Assembly: GCA_016713325.1 (NCBI GenBank)
Contig: JADJPJ010000011.1
Coordinates: 124,001 to 188,000, forward strand
Direction of reading: 5' to 3'
Length of the DNA: 64,000 nucleotides
Source of the DNA: Candidatus Flexifilum affinis
GTDB lineage: Bacteria; Chloroflexota; Anaerolineae; Aggregatilineales; Phototrophicaceae
A model generated the notes under the pieces. That model did not search any database, was not told the origin of the DNA, and saw nothing but the letters and a program-made list of their open reading frames with translations. Of the stretch, positions 62,218 through 64,000 are shown piece by piece; positions within the stretch are counted from its first letter, which is position 1, and each line of letters opens with the position of its first letter. Made by a program: the position numbers and the translations under genes.

Positions 62218-62753
62218 GTCAACATCCTCCGCAGACGGGTCAGCGCCCGGTGTTGCAGCGTCTTGACGGCGCCGGTGCTGATCTCAAGCACGGCAGCCAC
62301 TTCCTCCACATCCAGACCCTGCATGAAGCGCAGCAGGATCACCTCGCGCTGCCGGTCATTGAGATGGTCCAGCGCGGCATAGACTTGCTCAAGCCGGAGT
62401 TCGTGGTCGACCAGCGCCTCCAGATCGACCGGCGCGGCCAGCGCCTCGGGCAAGGGGGCATGGTTGCGGTGTTTCTGCCGCCGCGAATGGTCGATGATCA
62501 GGCGGCGTGCGACCTGGTACAGCCATGCGCGCAGATTCTCCGTTGGGGGTCGGCCGGCCTCGACCGCATCGAGCAGTCGCTGGAAGACAAGCGCGGCAAT
62601 GTCTTCTGCACTTTCACGGTCGCGCAGATGCACGAACGCAAAGCGGTACAGCGCCTCGTAGTAGGTGTCGAAGATCTCGGCCAGGGCCGCGTCCGTCAGC
62701 CGGGGCTGGGCGGCCACGCCTGCCGGGAAAGACGACGTCAGTAAATCGGCCAA
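62214..62753 (-). CDS. ECF-type RNA polymerase sigma factor
   Basis: A 179-residue sigma-70 family protein with region 2 (FDTYYEALYRFAFVHLRDRESAEDIAALVF) in the first half and region 4 (LNDRQREVILLRFMQGLDVEEVA, GAVKTLQHRALTRLRRML) at the end, joined by a linker. No region 1 or 3, as expected for extracytoplasmic-function factors. Its stop overlaps the start of the probable anti-sigma gene, the usual arrangement in which the partner protein holds the factor at the membrane until a signal arrives. Targets are unknown; the sugar-binding protein gene diverges from it. Confidence 0.92.
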   Translation of the reverse strand: MADLLTSSFPAGVAAQPRLTDAALAEIFDTYYEALYRFAFVHLRDRESAEDIAALVFQRLLDAVEAGRPPTENLRAWLYQVARRLIIDHSRRQKHRNHAPLPEALAAPVDLEALVDHELRLEQVYAALDHLNDRQREVILLRFMQGLDVEEVAAVLEISTGAVKTLQHRALTRLRRMLT

Positions 62754-62863
62754 GCCTTACCTCACGCACCTTTATCGAGAAGACGCATCAGTCGCACAGG
62801 AGTTACGCTTCCTTTCCGTTGAACGGGTTTCAAGATGAGAAATGACGATCAACGGAATGAATC

Positions 62864-62880
62864 TTGTTCAAAACGAACAA
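62864..62880. promoter_or_regulatory. inverted repeat upstream of the sugar-binding protein gene
   Basis: TTGTTC-AAAAC-GAACAA is a perfect six-base inverted repeat with a five-base spacer, in the 221-base gap between divergent sigma and binding-protein genes. It could be an operator; no regulator is identified. The rest of the gap shows no gene. Confidence 0.4.
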
Positions 62881-62974
62881 ACGGAAAGCGACCGAGGGCC
62901 TCGAAAAAATGGTACACTCAGCGGCTGTGGTAGAGAACCATGACAGATAGGTTTGATCAAAGGATTATTCAACT

Positions 62975-64000
62975 ATGAAGAAGCTTCTCAATCGTCGTTT
63001 CCTGCTGCTGGCTGCCGTGCTGATCGCCGTTGTGGTGGTCGCGGGCGTGTCGGCGCAGGATAGTCTCATCCGTTACGCGTCCTATGCCAGTGACCCCGGT
63101 GCGCGCGAAGCGGACGAAGCGCTGGTAGCGTTGTGGAACGAGCAGAACCCCGACCAGGCGCTGGAACACTCGATCACCGACCATGAGGCTTTCAAGCAGG
63201 CGATCCGCACCTACCTGGTGGCCGATCCGTCACCGGATGTCCTGACCTGGTTCGCCGGCAACCGTATGGCCTTCTTCGTCGATCGCGGCCTTGCGGCGGA
63301 CCTCAGCCCGCTGTACGAGCGTGAGAGCTGGAATGATGTTTACGCCCCTGGCTTCGTCGCACTGGCGACCTCTGACGAGAGCCAGTATTTCGTCCCGACC
63401 TCCTACTACTGGTGGGCAATGTACTACCGCAAGAGCATCATGGAAGCCAATAATCTGACTCCTCCTGCGACCTGGGACGAACTTCTGGCGACGTGCGATG
63501 CGCTCAACGGCGCGGGCATCATCCCGATCACCATTGGAACGCAGGCTCCCTGGACGGCGGCGGCCTGGTTCGACTTCCTGAACATGCGCATCAACGGCCC
63601 TGAATTCCACATCAACCTGATGCTGCTGGAGGAAAGTTACACCGACGAGCGCGTGGTGGCGGTCTTCGATCACTGGCGTCAACTCTATGAGCACAACTGC
63701 TTCCTGCCCGACAGCGCTGCCTACGACTGGCAGGGCGGTCTCGATTTCATGAATCGCGGCGAAGCGGCCATGTATCTGATGGGTGGCTTCATCACCGACA
63801 GCGTGCCGGATGAGATCGAGAGCGACTATGACTTCGCGATGTTCCCGGTCATCAACCCCGACGTGCCGATCGGCATCGATGCCCCGACGGACGGTTACTT
63901 CATGAGCGCCATCAGCAGAAGGGTATCGCGCTGGTGCAGAGTGCCGACTATGTCGCTCAGTTCTATGATCGCGACACCACGCCGGAAATGGCGGAAGCCG
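62975..64000 (+). CDS. extracellular solute-binding protein (sugar ABC type), partial and damaged
   Basis: A family 1 sugar-binding protein that runs off the window. Signal peptide to about residue 28 (ending GVSAQ, no lipobox), then YASYASDPGAREADEALVAL, PDVLTWFAGNRMAFFVDRGL, TSYYWWAMYYRKSIME, and PATWDELLATCDALNGAGI are typical. At residue about 312 (nt 63911) the frame degrades, while another frame from 63910 encodes the expected C-terminal type of sequence (QQKGIALVQSADYVAQFYDR). Compared with relatives, some 40-50 residues are also missing at that point, so a deletion plus frame change is likely. No permease genes are visible before the window ends. Confidence 0.85.
   Translation, partial: MKKLLNRRFLLLAAVLIAVVVVAGVSAQDSLIRYASYASDPGAREADEALVALWNEQNPDQALEHSITDHEAFKQAIRTYLVADPSPDVLTWFAGNRMAFFVDRGLAADLSPLYERESWNDVYAPGFVALATSDESQYFVPTSYYWWAMYYRKSIMEANNLTPPATWDELLATCDALNGAGIIPITIGTQAPWTAAAWFDFLNMRINGPEFHINLMLLEESYTDERVVAVFDHWRQLYEHNCFLPDSAAYDWQGGLDFMNRGEAAMYLMGGFITDSVPDEIESDYDFAMFPVINPDVPIGIDAPTDGYFMSAISRRVSRWCRVPTMSLSSMIATPRRKWRKP

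Overview
The window reads as a chromosome segment of an aerobic, GC-rich member of the Chloroflexota, probably Anaerolineae-like. This is inferred from gene content and style: many secreted proteins with Thr/Pro- or Ala/Glu-rich linkers, stand-alone response regulators, Uma2-family genes, a ba3-type oxidase and a split glycine decarboxylase. No rRNA, tRNA, CRISPR array, phage or transposase was recognised, so nothing marks a discrete genomic island. Promoters with TATAAT-like -10 boxes and strong GC hairpin terminators are easy to see.

Layout. 1-3.6 kb: an HD-like protein, a TIR-HEAT protein, a stand-alone acyltransferase and an AAC(3)-family acetyltransferase. 3.6-7.2 kb (minus): a HAMP histidine kinase with three output-less receivers and a STAS-like protein. 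7.3-17.6 kb: membrane-arm genes of respiratory complex I (nuoA, H, J, K, L, two nuoM copies, N) under one promoter, ending in tandem terminators. 17.6-20.6 kb: the membrane sector of ATP synthase (atpZ-like, atpB, atpE, and a b subunit fused to the delta C-terminal domain), without F1 genes. 20.7-32.1 kb: phosphoesterase, MurE, PhoX-like protein, a frame-disrupted cytochrome c lipoprotein, glycan assembly genes, an arginase-like protein, a GT39-like membrane protein, a MazG-like enzyme and a broken Uma2 gene. 32.1-44.8 kb: uvrA with a clear promoter and a LexA-box-like element, secreted SH3-like and DUF3048 proteins, PIG-L deacetylase, a phosphate-binding-like lipoprotein, tgt, and a MurF-Alr fusion. 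44.9-51.5 kb: a PAS histidine kinase, then a minus-strand respiratory cluster (cytochrome c, ba3 oxidase IIa/II/I, small membrane protein, copper chaperone, Sco). 51.5-64 kb: a small unknown protein, FAD monooxygenase, vanadium-haloperoxidase-like protein, a glycine riboswitch controlling gcvH-gcvPA-gcvPB, a secreted glycosidase-like protein, an ECF sigma/anti-sigma pair, and a sugar-binding protein cut by the window end.

The genes suggest oxygen respiration (complex I to ba3 oxidase with copper delivery) driving an H+-type ATP synthase, plus cell-wall and surface-glycan synthesis. The most unusual points are the tandem nuoM with what looks like a longer NuoL lateral helix, the b-delta fusion and very long AtpB loop, a MurF domain with a degenerate nucleotide-binding loop fused to alanine racemase, and a single-aptamer glycine riboswitch. 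Five genes have broken frames. At least two of these look like one-base homopolymer losses, so sequencing or assembly error must be excluded before they are called pseudogenes.
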